Positions 43,933 through 52,250 of a DNA stretch of 52,250 bases are shown in pieces (positions within the stretch are counted from its first letter, which is position 1; every line of letters begins with the position of its first letter). The notes under the pieces were generated by a model. It was not told the origin of the DNA. It did not search any database and worked only from the letters and a program-made list of their open reading frames with translations. The stretch is from the NCBI GenBank assembly GCA_016787085.1, contig JAEUVJ010000007.1:1-52250 (forward strand). Reading direction: 5' to 3'. The stretch is from Chitinophagaceae bacterium (GTDB lineage: Bacteria > Bacteroidota > Bacteroidia > Chitinophagales > Chitinophagaceae). The translations under genes were made by a program, and so were the position numbers.

Positions 43933-44988
43933 ATGCCTGCTATGCCGGAAGTCAACTATCATGACTATTTACAGTTAGACAAAATTCTCAATGCCCAGTT
44001 TCCCGAAAGCGACAAGCACACCTTACCTGCGCATGACGAGATGCTGTTCATTGTCATTCACCAGGCCTATGAGCTTTGGTTCAAACAACTGCACCATGAG
44101 GCAAATTCCATTGTATCCATCATGGGCAAGCCAGCCCTGAATGATAACTCGCCTGAATTGCAGACAGTGGTGCACCGGCTGAACCGTATGGTAACGATAC
44201 TGAGGGTCCTGGTTCACCAGATTGATATCATGGAAACGATGACGCCGATGGACTTTCTCGATTTCCGCGACATGCTTCGGCCCGCATCGGGTTTTCAAAG
44301 CTGGCAGTTCAAAGAACTGGAAGCCAAACTAGGCTTAAAATTTGAACACCGGCATGGCAAAGAATATTACACATCGCAATTACGGAAAGAGCATGTGGAT
44401 GTGATCAAGAAAGCTGAAAGCAGCCAATCCTTACTTGATCTGCTGAATGCATGGTTAGAAAGAATGCCTTTCTTTAAAGAAGAAGAGAACTGGAAGGGAG
44501 CCTCCTTCCGGAACCCACCCAATGAGAAAGAGGGACCTCACCCGTTCTGGGTTGAATACCGGGAACGATATGCTGAAAGTCTTGCCGATGCAGAAAAAAA
44601 TAACCTTGAAGCGTTTGACAATATCTTTACCCGGACCACCGGTAGTGAAGACAGGGCCATCTCTGCCACCGCATCCCAGTCCGCTCTCTTTATCATGCTT
44701 TACCGGGGTTATCCTATGCTGCAACTGCCTTTTCAGCTATTAAATGCATTGCTGGAAATAGATGAGCAATTGAGCTCATGGCGCTATCGCCATATGAATA
44801 TGGTGCATCGCATGATCGGCACCCGGATAGGTACAGGAGGCAGTACCGGTAAAGACTATCTGAAAGCCGCAGCCGACAAACATTATATCTTCAAAGAGAT
44901 CGCACAACTGAACAGCTTCCTGATCGAAAGAAGAAAACTCCCCTCTCTGCCATTGTTGGTAGAAAAAAGACTTGGTTTTATTGGCTGA
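43933..44988 (+). CDS. kynA: Tryptophan 2,3-dioxygenase
   Basis: 351 residues. Family blocks FIVIHQAYELWFKQL (active-site His), FRDMLRPASGFQSWQFKELE (substrate-binding Arg) and RHMNMVHRMIGTRIGTGGST, which holds the proximal haem His. The enzyme opens the indole ring of L-tryptophan with oxygen to give N-formylkynurenine, the first step of the kynurenine pathway. It is longer than the roughly 280-residue proteobacterial form because of an insert around 160-230, as is common in Bacteroidota. Start may be 43933 or 43942 (MPEVNYHDYLQL). No other kynurenine pathway gene is in the window. Confidence 0.95.
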   Translation: MPAMPEVNYHDYLQLDKILNAQFPESDKHTLPAHDEMLFIVIHQAYELWFKQLHHEANSIVSIMGKPALNDNSPELQTVVHRLNRMVTILRVLVHQIDIMETMTPMDFLDFRDMLRPASGFQSWQFKELEAKLGLKFEHRHGKEYYTSQLRKEHVDVIKKAESSQSLLDLLNAWLERMPFFKEEENWKGASFRNPPNEKEGPHPFWVEYRERYAESLADAEKNNLEAFDNIFTRTTGSEDRAISATASQSALFIMLYRGYPMLQLPFQLLNALLEIDEQLSSWRYRHMNMVHRMIGTRIGTGGSTGKDYLKAAADKHYIFKEIAQLNSFLIERRKLPSLPLLVEKRLGFIG

Positions 44989-44993
44989 AATAA

Positions 44994-45027
44994 AAAGGGT
45001 GACACAGTTTACACCATGTCACCCTTT
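44994..45027. terminator. Hairpin terminator between convergent genes
   Basis: AAAGGGTGACA (44994-45004) and TGTCACCCTTT (45017-45027) form an 11-bp stem with a 12-base loop. The T run is best on the minus strand, serving the beta-barrel protein gene, but the stem also follows the dioxygenase stop. Confidence 0.8.
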
Positions 45028-45052
45028 GCTGACAGATAAACCGAAGATGTAT

Positions 45053-45520
45053 TTAGAATGTGTAACGTATGCCTAAGCCGCCCCATCCGCCCCAGAATCC
45101 GCGGCCTGTGCCAAACTCGATAGAAGGCTGCCAGTCAAGAGACACATTGATCGGCGCCCCGTTAAATTTATAGTCAAGGCCGATCACACCATCAATGCCG
45201 ATAAAAGCTCCGTCGCCATATTTTGTATTGTAAAAACCTACGTGTGCACCCGGTCCGATATACCATCTTAATCCGGGAGCACCATTAATATCGCCATGGA
45301 TCTCATACAAACCGGTAAACCTGACACCCCGGTTCCAGAAATAAGCGATCAGCTCACCTGCATGCTTTTCATTAAAAAAATGCTTGAGGGAAATACCACC
45401 GCCATCCCACACCTTCACGCCAAGCGCTGTTGTATAATCATATCCTGTTGCACTTTTGCTCTGCCCCTGTGAAATGAATCCGGTAAATAATACTGCCGCT
45501 AAAACAAGAATTTTTCTCAT
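45053..45520 (-). CDS. Small outer membrane beta-barrel-like protein
   Basis: 155 residues from ATG 45520, giving a signal peptide (MRKILVLAAVLFTGFISQGQ); the longer frame from 45568 adds 16 residues before it. The mature part alternates short Gly- and aromatic-rich strands (GYDYTTALGVKVWDGGGISL, GLRWYIGPGAHVGFYNTKYG) and ends with FWGGWGGLGIRYTF, the terminal aromatic strand typical of outer membrane proteins. Size suits an 8-stranded barrel. Function not known. Confidence 0.75.
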   Translation of the reverse strand: MRKILVLAAVLFTGFISQGQSKSATGYDYTTALGVKVWDGGGISLKHFFNEKHAGELIAYFWNRGVRFTGLYEIHGDINGAPGLRWYIGPGAHVGFYNTKYGDGAFIGIDGVIGLDYKFNGAPINVSLDWQPSIEFGTGRGFWGGWGGLGIRYTF

Positions 45521-45625
45521 AACTACTTTTTTAAGTGGAATAATCTGGTCCGCACCCCCACTTTCCATTACCGTGCCAAAATATGACCGGGTGAAAAGGA
45601 AATTTTGAGCGGCAAAGATAAAGGA

Positions 45626-46789
45626 TCAGGCCTTTTTAAATCTTAAAAGAAAGAAAACAAATACAATAGCAGCGACCAGTGATGTTATCAAAAATGTATA
45701 TGCGCTTCCCATACCCGTCCAGACAGCACCCGCGATGATGCTCGCTGCCAAAGTACAGACACTTTCGCAGGAAGTATAAAAGCCGACGGCTGTTGCGGTA
45801 TTGGTATCATGTGCAATATTGGTGATCCAGGCTTTGGCGATACCTTCTGTAGCTGCGGCATAAATACCATATATAAAGAATACCCCGAAGATCATAATGA
45901 CAGACGGGGCAAACGCAAAGACGGCATAAACAAAAGCAAATAACAGGAGGCCGGATAATAATATCTTTCTGAAACCCATTTTGTCAGCAAGTATGCCCAG
46001 CGGATAAGAGGCAACGGCAAAGACAAGATTATAGAGAACATAGGCAGCAATGGTGATCGTATCACTTCCTGTAATTTCTTTTGTTTTTAATAATAAAAAA
46101 ACATCGGAACTGTTGAACAACGCAAATAGCAGCAATCCCGTTACCAGTCTTTTATACTCCAGTGTTGCTATCTTATAGTACCTGAAAAAAGAAAAGAAAT
46201 TTCCCTTACCAAGAGTAGCTACCGGTTGTCTTTTTTCTTTTAATAAAAAAATGAGCAGTACGCTGATAATGCCTGGAATAAAGGCGAGATAAAAGATGAT
46301 CTTATATTGTCCCGGGTAGAAGTACAAAAACAGGAGGGCCAGGACAGGACCTATCGTTGCTCCCAGTGTATCCATGCTGCGGTGAAACCCGAATATTCTT
46401 CCCTTGGTTTCCTTTGTGGCCTGCCCGGAAAGCAGTGCATCCCTGGCAGCGGTACGAACACCTTTGCCCAGACGGTCAGTTGTCCTGGCAAAAAAGATCC
46501 AAAGAGGATAAGTGAATATGGCCATCATTGGTTTGGACAGGGCACTGAGAAAATAACCCAGTTTTACAAAGGGAAGGCGTGCACCTTTTTCGTCGCTCAG
46601 TTTTCCAAAATACCCCTTACTGATACCGGCGGTAAAATTCACCACCCCTTCCAATATACCAATACCAAGAACGGAGAACCCGATCTCCCGCAGGTAAACA
46701 GGTATGACGGGATACAACAGTTCACTGGCGATATCGGCGAACAAGCTTATCAGCGAAAGTATCCAGACCGTCCGGGTAATGACTCGCAT
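45626..46789 (-). CDS. MFS transporter
   Basis: 387 residues from ATG 46789 (MRVITRTVWILSLISLFADI). Twelve membrane segments; the loop between helices 2 and 3 has GKLSDEKGARLPFV and the next has ARTTDRLGKGVRTAARDALL, typical of the major facilitator family. The block GRIFGFHRSMDTLGATIGP is shared by a branch annotated only as MFS efflux or sugar carriers. Substrate unknown. Monocistronic, divergent from mreB. Confidence 0.85.
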   Translation of the reverse strand: MRVITRTVWILSLISLFADIASELLYPVIPVYLREIGFSVLGIGILEGVVNFTAGISKGYFGKLSDEKGARLPFVKLGYFLSALSKPMMAIFTYPLWIFFARTTDRLGKGVRTAARDALLSGQATKETKGRIFGFHRSMDTLGATIGPVLALLFLYFYPGQYKIIFYLAFIPGIISVLLIFLLKEKRQPVATLGKGNFFSFFRYYKIATLEYKRLVTGLLLFALFNSSDVFLLLKTKEITGSDTITIAAYVLYNLVFAVASYPLGILADKMGFRKILLSGLLLFAFVYAVFAFAPSVIMIFGVFFIYGIYAAATEGIAKAWITNIAHDTNTATAVGFYTSCESVCTLAASIIAGAVWTGMGSAYTFLITSLVAAIVFVFFLLRFKKA

Positions 46790-46991
46790 AAAGGAAAGAT
46801 AATTTTTTTTCGATAGTGAATAATACAATAAACCATATTGCCGTTACTGCATTCAGTAGTTGTCGCTGATATTTTAATCGGCTACCATGTTAACCGGGGC
46901 CTATCAAATACAGCAGACGACGTGAAACAAAAACCGATTCTTTACTTTAAATCTCCGGCTCAAAAAAATCTTGTCTGTCAAGGGTTTCCGC

Positions 46992-47023
46992 TTTGATAAT
47001 TCGGATTATTTCCTCCAACTTTG
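46992..47023 (+). promoter_or_regulatory. Promoter of the mre-mrd operon
   Basis: TTTG (46992-46995) and CAACTTTG (47016-47023, one mismatch to the -7 consensus) are 20 bases apart. The predicted start of transcription is about 19 bases before the mreB ATG. Confidence 0.45.
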
Positions 47024-47048
47024 CACACATTAAATCCAATAATAACGA

Positions 47049-48074
47049 ATGGGACTTTTTAACTGGTTCACCCAGGAAATAGCTATAGACCTCGGTACGG
47101 CCAATACACTGATCATACATAACGACGAAGTAGTAGTGAACGAGCCGAGTATTGTAGCGCTTAACCGCAACAACCCTAAGGAAGTACTGGCAGTGGGTAA
47201 ACGGGCATTGATGATGCACGAAAAAACCCATGAAAGCATCCGTACGGTTCGCCCCCTGAAAGATGGCGTGATCGCCGACTTCAATGCTGCCGAACTGATG
47301 ATCAGGGAACTGATCAAGCTCGTCTATCCCAAGAAACCCCTATTCCCTCCAAGCTGGAGAATGATGATATGCATCCCCTCCTCTATTACGGAAGTAGAGA
47401 AACGTGCCGTTCGTGATAGTGCAGAACAGGCTGGCGCCAAAGAGGTTTACCTGTTGCACGAGCCGATGGCTGCCGCTCTGGGTATCGGCATTGACGTGGA
47501 AGAGCCGGTCGGCAACATGATCATTGACATCGGGGGAGGTACTACCGGTATCACCGTCATAGCCCTTGCTGGCATTGTTTGTGACCAATCTATCCGTATC
47601 GCCGGCGATGAATTCACTGCGGATATCATGGAGGCCCTTCGCCGTTATCACAGCTTATTGATCGGCGAACGTACGGCTGAACAGATCAAGATACAGGTAG
47701 GCGCCGCGATGAAAGACCTGGAAAATCCGCCGGAAGATATCCCTGTCAACGGCCGTGACCTGGTAACAGGCATTCCCAAACAGATCATGGTCAGCTTCCA
47801 GGAGATTGCCGAAGCGCTGGATAAAAGTATTTTCAAGATAGAAGAAGCCATACTGAAAGCACTGGAGCAAACCCCTCCTGAGCTGGCGGCCGATATTTAC
47901 CGTCGTGGCTTATACCTGACCGGTGGCGGGGCTTTGTTAAGAGGTCTTGACAAAAGATTAAGCCAAAAGATCAAATTACCTGTACATGTAGCAGATGATC
48001 CGCTGAAAAGCGTCGTTCGTGGTACAGGGATTGCTTTGAAGAATTACGACAAGTATCCGTTTGTAATGAGATAA
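47049..48074 (+). CDS. mreB: Rod-shape-determining actin homologue MreB
   Basis: 341 residues, normal length. Phosphate 1 loop EIAIDLGTANTLI (about 8-20), phosphate 2 loop IDIGGGTTGITV (about 159-170) and adenosine loop YLTGGGALLRGLDKRL (about 294-309). MreB forms membrane-bound filaments that direct the elongation machinery of the cell wall. First gene of mreB-mreC-mreD-mrdA-rodA, 107 bases before mreC. Confidence 0.97.
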   Translation: MGLFNWFTQEIAIDLGTANTLIIHNDEVVVNEPSIVALNRNNPKEVLAVGKRALMMHEKTHESIRTVRPLKDGVIADFNAAELMIRELIKLVYPKKPLFPPSWRMMICIPSSITEVEKRAVRDSAEQAGAKEVYLLHEPMAAALGIGIDVEEPVGNMIIDIGGGTTGITVIALAGIVCDQSIRIAGDEFTADIMEALRRYHSLLIGERTAEQIKIQVGAAMKDLENPPEDIPVNGRDLVTGIPKQIMVSFQEIAEALDKSIFKIEEAILKALEQTPPELAADIYRRGLYLTGGGALLRGLDKRLSQKIKLPVHVADDPLKSVVRGTGIALKNYDKYPFVMR

Positions 48075-48082
48075 GACGAAGC

Positions 48083-48172
48083 AGGAGGTATGAAGTCCGA
48101 TGCCGGAACGAATCTTTAAGTTGTCATACTGCTTCTGGCCTCATACCTCTGACCTCCGGTTTCTGACTTCAA
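48083..48172. repeat. Intergenic repeat with inverted arms (copy 2)
   Basis: GAGGTATGA (48085-48093) is inverted as TCATACCTC (48141-48149), and GAAGTCCGA and a downstream CTGACCTCCGG ... CTGACTTC are also present. The words match the repeat at 38978-39059. It separates mreB from mreC inside the operon. Confidence 0.5.
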
Positions 48173-48181
48173 ATTTTTCCG

Positions 48182-49060
48182 TTGCGCAATATTTTTCTCT
48201 TCATCCGCCGTTTTTCTACCGCCATTTTCTTTGTGGCATTGCAGGCATTGGCGCTATGGTTCCTGATCACCTATAACAAGTTTTACCGGGCAAAGGGACT
48301 GGGAGTTGCCAATGAAGTGACAGGTTGGTTCAACAGCCGCTATAATACCGCAGAAGATTTCTTTAAGATGAGAGAGGAGAACCGGAAAGTGCATAAGCTG
48401 AATGACTCATTGATGAACCTGCTGTCCGTTAACTTCATCAGGAACGACACCGCTTCCCGGCTGACCACCGATTCCATCCCTTTCGATACACTCGGACATT
48501 ACCGGCGATACAGGTGGCGGAATGCACAGGTCACTTACGGCACGGTCAATGCCGAAAAGAACTATATCCAGATCAACAAAGGTTCCAAAGACGGCATTTA
48601 TGATGATATGGGTGTGTTCAGTTCGGATGGCAGCCTGGTGGGTACTGTTATCAATGTAAGCCCTAACTTCAGCCAGGTAATGAGCTTGTTGCATGTGCAG
48701 AATAAAACCAGTGTGCTGGTGAAAAAAACCCGGAGTAGTGGCGCTGTTTCCTGGAATGGCAAAGATCCGCAGTTTCTCATACTGAGTAATATACCCAAGA
48801 GCGACTCTATCGTCAAAGGGGATACGATCGTCACAGGTAATTATATATTAAGTATTCCGCCTGGCATGATGGTAGGCACAGTGGCTGAGATCGTTCCCGA
48901 CAATTCCACGAATTTTTATGTATTGAAGATCCGGACCGCTGCCAATTTTGCCGACCTGCAGCAGGTATTTGTAGTAGAGAACCTCCAGTACCCCGAGCAG
49001 GAAAGCCTGCTGAAAGCGACTCAAAAAAAAGTAGATGACCCTAAACGAACTAACCGTTGA
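48182..49060 (+). CDS. mreC: Rod-shape-determining protein MreC
   Basis: 292 residues. One N-terminal membrane helix (about 12-32), a short coiled coil (EDFFKMREENRKVHKLNDSL) and the MreC beta domain (YIQINKGSKDGIYDDMGVFS ... GSLVGTVINVSPNFSQVMSL). The start is TTG at 48182: the reading MRNIFLFIRRF is the standard N-terminus and no ATG lies nearby. MreC is a periplasmic scaffold that activates PBP2-RodA. It overlaps mreD by 4 bases. Confidence 0.93.
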   Translation: MRNIFLFIRRFSTAIFFVALQALALWFLITYNKFYRAKGLGVANEVTGWFNSRYNTAEDFFKMREENRKVHKLNDSLMNLLSVNFIRNDTASRLTTDSIPFDTLGHYRRYRWRNAQVTYGTVNAEKNYIQINKGSKDGIYDDMGVFSSDGSLVGTVINVSPNFSQVMSLLHVQNKTSVLVKKTRSSGAVSWNGKDPQFLILSNIPKSDSIVKGDTIVTGNYILSIPPGMMVGTVAEIVPDNSTNFYVLKIRTAANFADLQQVFVVENLQYPEQESLLKATQKKVDDPKRTNR

Positions 49061-49590
49061 GTGACCTTTTGAGAAATACGATCCGCCTGCTCATTTTCAT
49101 CCTCCTGCAGGTATATGTGCTCAATAAGATCCCGGCACTTCACCAGTTCATTGTTCCGATAATTTATTATCTGTTCATCCTCTGGCTTCCGTTCAGTATT
49201 TCAAGAACAACGCTCCTGGTAATGGGCTTTATTACGGGCATCATTCTCGATTTTTTTATGATGACCCCCGGGCTGCATGCCGCTACTTGTGTACTGGTCG
49301 CTTACCTGCGCCCGTTCGTTATCAATATCCTGGCTCCAAAAGATGCTGCCGGCTTCAGCTACCGTGAACCATCTCCCAAGGCTATGGGCTGGACCCCTTA
49401 CCTGGTATACACCTTCGTATTGACCCTCGCCCATCACGGTTACCTTGTATTCCTCGAATGGCTGTCTTTTGGCAGTTTTTTTCATTTTATCATCAAGGTG
49501 ATAGCTACCACCGGTATCAGCATGTTGCTTATCATCATTACCGAATTACTGTTTCCAAGAAAACTGAAATTTCGTACCAACACGGCGTAG
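49057..49590 (+). CDS. mreD: Rod-shape-determining protein MreD
   Basis: 177 residues with about five membrane segments (IRLLIFILLQVYVLNKIPAL, LVMGFITGIILDFFMMTPGL). The pattern GxxxDFFxxxPGLHA and position after mreC identify MreD, an inner membrane part of the elongasome. Translation seems to start at TTG 49057, whose last bases with the next A form the mreC stop, so the two are coupled. A 175-base gap follows before mrdA with no gene in it. Confidence 0.9.
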   Translation: MSDLLRNTIRLLIFILLQVYVLNKIPALHQFIVPIIYYLFILWLPFSISRTTLLVMGFITGIILDFFMMTPGLHAATCVLVAYLRPFVINILAPKDAAGFSYREPSPKAMGWTPYLVYTFVLTLAHHGYLVFLEWLSFGSFFHFIIKVIATTGISMLLIIITELLFPRKLKFRTNTA

Positions 49591-49765
49591 TTCGACGCTG
49601 CGTCCTTCTGACCCGCTTCATTCGTTACTACAACAATCCTGAAAATTTTCCTAAATCAAAATTTATTCGCTGTAACATTTGGAAAGCGGCTTTCCCTATG
49701 CGTATTTTGTATAGCAAAGCAACTCAACCTTCTTTTCCCCTTACATCATACCTTGCCCCTGATCT

Positions 49766-51868
49766 ATGCCTGTGTTTAACCAATCAAGAAGCCGTATTAT
49801 CCGTTTGATATTCCTTGTTGCTTTCCTGATCATCATCGCACAGTTGTTTTACCTGCAGATCGTTTCCAGTGAGTATAGCAAACTGGCAATGAACCAGGCT
49901 GTCTTTCCCAAGATCATTTACCCCGAACGGGGCATTATCTATGACAGAAAAGGGAAAGCCATTCTTAACAATACTATCATGTATGACCTGATGGTCACGC
50001 CGGCAGAAGTAAAGAATTTCGACACTCTCTCTTTTTGCCGTATGATGGAAATAGATACAGCACAGTTCAACGCACGGATCAGGGATGCCATTATCCGCAA
50101 TAAAGCTATCCGCCCATCCGTGTTTGAAGACCTGCTGACTCCGCAAATGCAGGCCCGTTTTGAAGCCAATAGCTGGCGTTATTCCGGCTTTGCATTGGTG
50201 GAGCGTCCTGTAAGAACGTATCCATTCAATGTTGCTGCACATATCCTGGGTTATATCAACGAAGCAGACCCTAAAGACATCGAACGTTCAGGGAATTTTT
50301 ACAGGCAGGGCGATTACATTGGTAAAAGCGGTCTGGAAGCTGCCTATGAAAAAATATTGATGGGTCAACGGGGTGTGCAATACATGATCAAGGATAATCA
50401 TAACCGGTTAGTGGGCAGGTATAAAGACGGCATCCTGGATACGGCAGCTATCGCCGGTCGTGGGCTACGAACATACCTTGATGTTGAATTGCAGCAACTG
50501 GCTGAAAAACTAATGGCGAACAAAGTAGGCGCAGTAGTGGCTATTGAACCAAAGACCGGGGGCATCCTGGCCATGACGTCCGGCCCTTCTTTTAACCCTA
50601 ATGAATTGACAGGGCCTGATAAAAACAAAAATTACAGCCGCCTTGTACTGGATGTAGCCGGCCCCTTGCTCAACAGGGCTATCAAAGGGCAGTATCCTCC
50701 CGGCTCCACCTTCAAACCGTTAGGTGCATTAGTCGCATTGGATGAAGGAGTGATCACACCGGATTATGGGTTTCCCTGCCCGGGACGCTATACTCTTTGC
50801 GGACATGGCAAACCCGCCTGTACACATGCCGGTGGCGGTCACGCAGCTAATCTTCGTTTATCTATCGCCAATTCCTGCAACTCTTACTATGCACATGTCT
50901 ATCGTTTAGCCGTTGATAATCCAAAATACGGTGGCGTGAAAAATGGTTATTACAGGTGGAAAGAATATATGAACGACTTTGGTTTAGGGATCCGTCTTGG
51001 AGTGGACCTTCCCAGTGAAGACAGGGGAAACATACCCGATACAGCTGCCTATAACCGGGAGTACAGGGGCGCCTGGAATTCCTGCACTAATCTAACACTT
51101 GGAATCGGCCAGGACAGGATGACCTCCACCCCGCTTCAATTAGCCAATGCCATGTGCATCATCGCCAACAAAGGCTATTATTATACGCCGCATTTTGTAA
51201 AGAACATAGATAGTGAATCAGATGAAGACACGGCCTTCCTGGGCAAATACCGCCAGAAACATGAAGTACTGACGCATATTTCGGATGAAGCCTACCAGGC
51301 TGTAATTGACGGCATGCAGGATGTGGTAACTATGGGAACAGCCCGTATCGCCATGATACCCGGTGTAGATGTATGCGCCAAAACGGGTACAGCACAGAAT
51401 TCCCGCATCATTGACGGAAAGAAACTGGAACTACCCAATAACTCTATGTTTGTTTGTTTTGCCCCGAAAGAAAATCCACGGATAGCTATTGCCGTAGCGG
51501 TAGAAAATGCCGGCTATGGTTCCACATGGGCCGGTCCTATTGCGAGGATATTAATGGAAAAATTCCTGAACGATACTATCCAGGAAAAAAGCAAGGCAGA
51601 TGTAGAGCGGATAGCCAATACGAACCTGATGCCGGTTTATCTGAAGCGGCTTCAGTTCATCGAAGATTCTACAAGAGCCCGCCGCTGGTTCGACACGTAT
51701 AACGACAGTACGTATCTCAAAAAATACATGTCATTGCAAAAGAATACAAATAACGAAGCTCCATCAAAAAGAAAGAAAACACCGGCAGATGAAATAAAGA
51801 ATATGTCAGCGGCTGTGCTGCCGGATGAAAAACAATTTCGCAAAAACGTCACTCAATCCGTATCATAG
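49766..51868 (+). CDS. mrdA: Penicillin-binding protein 2, elongation transpeptidase
   Basis: 700 residues. One N-terminal membrane helix (about 11-31), a dimerisation domain (YPERGIIYDRKGKAILNN onwards) and a transpeptidase domain with SxxK at Ser 314 (PPGSTFKP), SxN at 370-372 (NSCNSYY) and KTG at 539-541 (AKTGTAQN). It cross-links peptidoglycan during side-wall growth with RodA. Cys 338, 345, 352 and 371 and His 347, 354 and 359 cluster near the active site and may hold zinc, as reported for E. coli PBP2. A charged, Lys-rich tail of about 60 residues ends the protein. The stop overlaps the rodA start by one base. Confidence 0.96.
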   Translation: MPVFNQSRSRIIRLIFLVAFLIIIAQLFYLQIVSSEYSKLAMNQAVFPKIIYPERGIIYDRKGKAILNNTIMYDLMVTPAEVKNFDTLSFCRMMEIDTAQFNARIRDAIIRNKAIRPSVFEDLLTPQMQARFEANSWRYSGFALVERPVRTYPFNVAAHILGYINEADPKDIERSGNFYRQGDYIGKSGLEAAYEKILMGQRGVQYMIKDNHNRLVGRYKDGILDTAAIAGRGLRTYLDVELQQLAEKLMANKVGAVVAIEPKTGGILAMTSGPSFNPNELTGPDKNKNYSRLVLDVAGPLLNRAIKGQYPPGSTFKPLGALVALDEGVITPDYGFPCPGRYTLCGHGKPACTHAGGGHAANLRLSIANSCNSYYAHVYRLAVDNPKYGGVKNGYYRWKEYMNDFGLGIRLGVDLPSEDRGNIPDTAAYNREYRGAWNSCTNLTLGIGQDRMTSTPLQLANAMCIIANKGYYYTPHFVKNIDSESDEDTAFLGKYRQKHEVLTHISDEAYQAVIDGMQDVVTMGTARIAMIPGVDVCAKTGTAQNSRIIDGKKLELPNNSMFVCFAPKENPRIAIAVAVENAGYGSTWAGPIARILMEKFLNDTIQEKSKADVERIANTNLMPVYLKRLQFIEDSTRARRWFDTYNDSTYLKKYMSLQKNTNNEAPSKRKKTPADEIKNMSAAVLPDEKQFRKNVTQSVS

Positions 51869-52250
51869 TGAACCACCGTAACCCGGCCATATCAAAAGGA
51901 ATTGACTGGAGCCTCATTTGGATCTATCTTTTGCTCGTGGCGATCGGTATTACAGCCGTATTCGGCGCCACATATAAAGAAGGTGATCCGATTTTTCAGA
52001 CCTTTTTGAATTTCAAAACAGATTACAGCAAACAGCTTTATTTTTTTGTTGTAGCACTGATTCTGGGGCTTTTTATTCTTCTCACAGACAGTAAATTCTT
52101 TCCGGCTACCGCCAATATCTGGTATGCGGCGGGTATATTCATGTTATTGCTGGTTTTTCCTTTTTCTGCTAATATTAAAGGAACTGAATCCATCATCAAA
52201 CTGGGCCCATTCAATTTTCAACCGGCAGAGTTCTGCAAGATCAGCGTAGC
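51868..52250 (+). CDS. rodA: Peptidoglycan glycosyltransferase RodA, 3' end outside the window
   Basis: 127 codons are visible from GTG 51868 (MNHRNPAISKGIDWSLIWIY). Hydrophobic helices and the SEDS pattern IIKLGPFNFQPAEFCKISV show the FtsW/RodA family, in which this loop precedes the catalytic region. RodA polymerises glycan strands in the elongasome with PBP2, encoded immediately upstream. The gene is cut by the window edge. Confidence 0.93.
   Translation, partial: MNHRNPAISKGIDWSLIWIYLLLVAIGITAVFGATYKEGDPIFQTFLNFKTDYSKQLYFFVVALILGLFILLTDSKFFPATANIWYAAGIFMLLLVFPFSANIKGTESIIKLGPFNFQPAEFCKISV

Overview
The window is chromosomal DNA from a Bacteroidota bacterium, most likely a Chitinophagaceae-like one. 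The evidence is a SusC/SusD pair, secreted proteins ending in type IX secretion (T9SS) sorting domains, carboxypeptidase-regulatory-domain TonB receptors, promoters of the TTTG / TAnnTTTG type, and an atpB-E-F-H gene order. I saw no rRNA, tRNA, CRISPR array, phage or insertion sequence.

Layout. 0-7.4 kb: a truncated gene at the edge, a small secreted protein, a regulator plus two paralogous membrane proteins, a TonB receptor / 2TM / secreted repeat-protein operon, and a T9SS cargo protein. 7.7-15.4 kb: ATP synthase genes atpB-E-F-H and atpA, split by a separately transcribed secreted M43 metalloprotease; no atpG follows atpA. 15.5-20.0 kb: a small lipoprotein, an MsbA-like ABC transporter and a 747-residue secreted protein with a possible clan-CD cysteine peptidase fold at its C-terminus.

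20.1-36.5 kb is the most interesting part. A PhoB-like response regulator and PhoR-like kinase are followed by an alkaline-phosphatase-superfamily enzyme. Convergent to it lies a long minus-strand run: SusC, SusD, a secreted metallo-beta-lactamase-fold protein, a second alkaline-phosphatase-superfamily enzyme, a PhnZ-like HD oxygenase, a phosphonatase-like HAD hydrolase, a DUF5690-like carrier and a phosphonate-associated FAD oxidoreductase. Divergent from susC is a metallophosphoesterase plus glycosyltransferase pair resembling PlcP-Agt, the lipid-remodelling pair used in phosphate starvation. 11-bp-periodic, Pho-box-like repeat arrays stand before the first phosphatase-like gene and in the susC / phosphoesterase divergent region. 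I read this as a phosphorus-acquisition island: capture and import of an organophosphorus or phosphonate compound, C-P bond cleavage, and sparing of membrane phospholipid, under a PhoB-type regulator. Gene family assignments are mostly firm; the joint function and the substrate are inference.

36.5-52.25 kb: a small Lys-rich protein, one OPT and two POT peptide transporters, purD, tryptophan 2,3-dioxygenase, a small beta-barrel protein, an MFS carrier, then the rod-shape operon mreB-mreC-mreD-mrdA-rodA, with rodA cut by the window end. Related imperfect intergenic repeats lie upstream of the OPT gene and between mreB and mreC, and other repeat types sit inside the atp and phoB-phoR-like operons.
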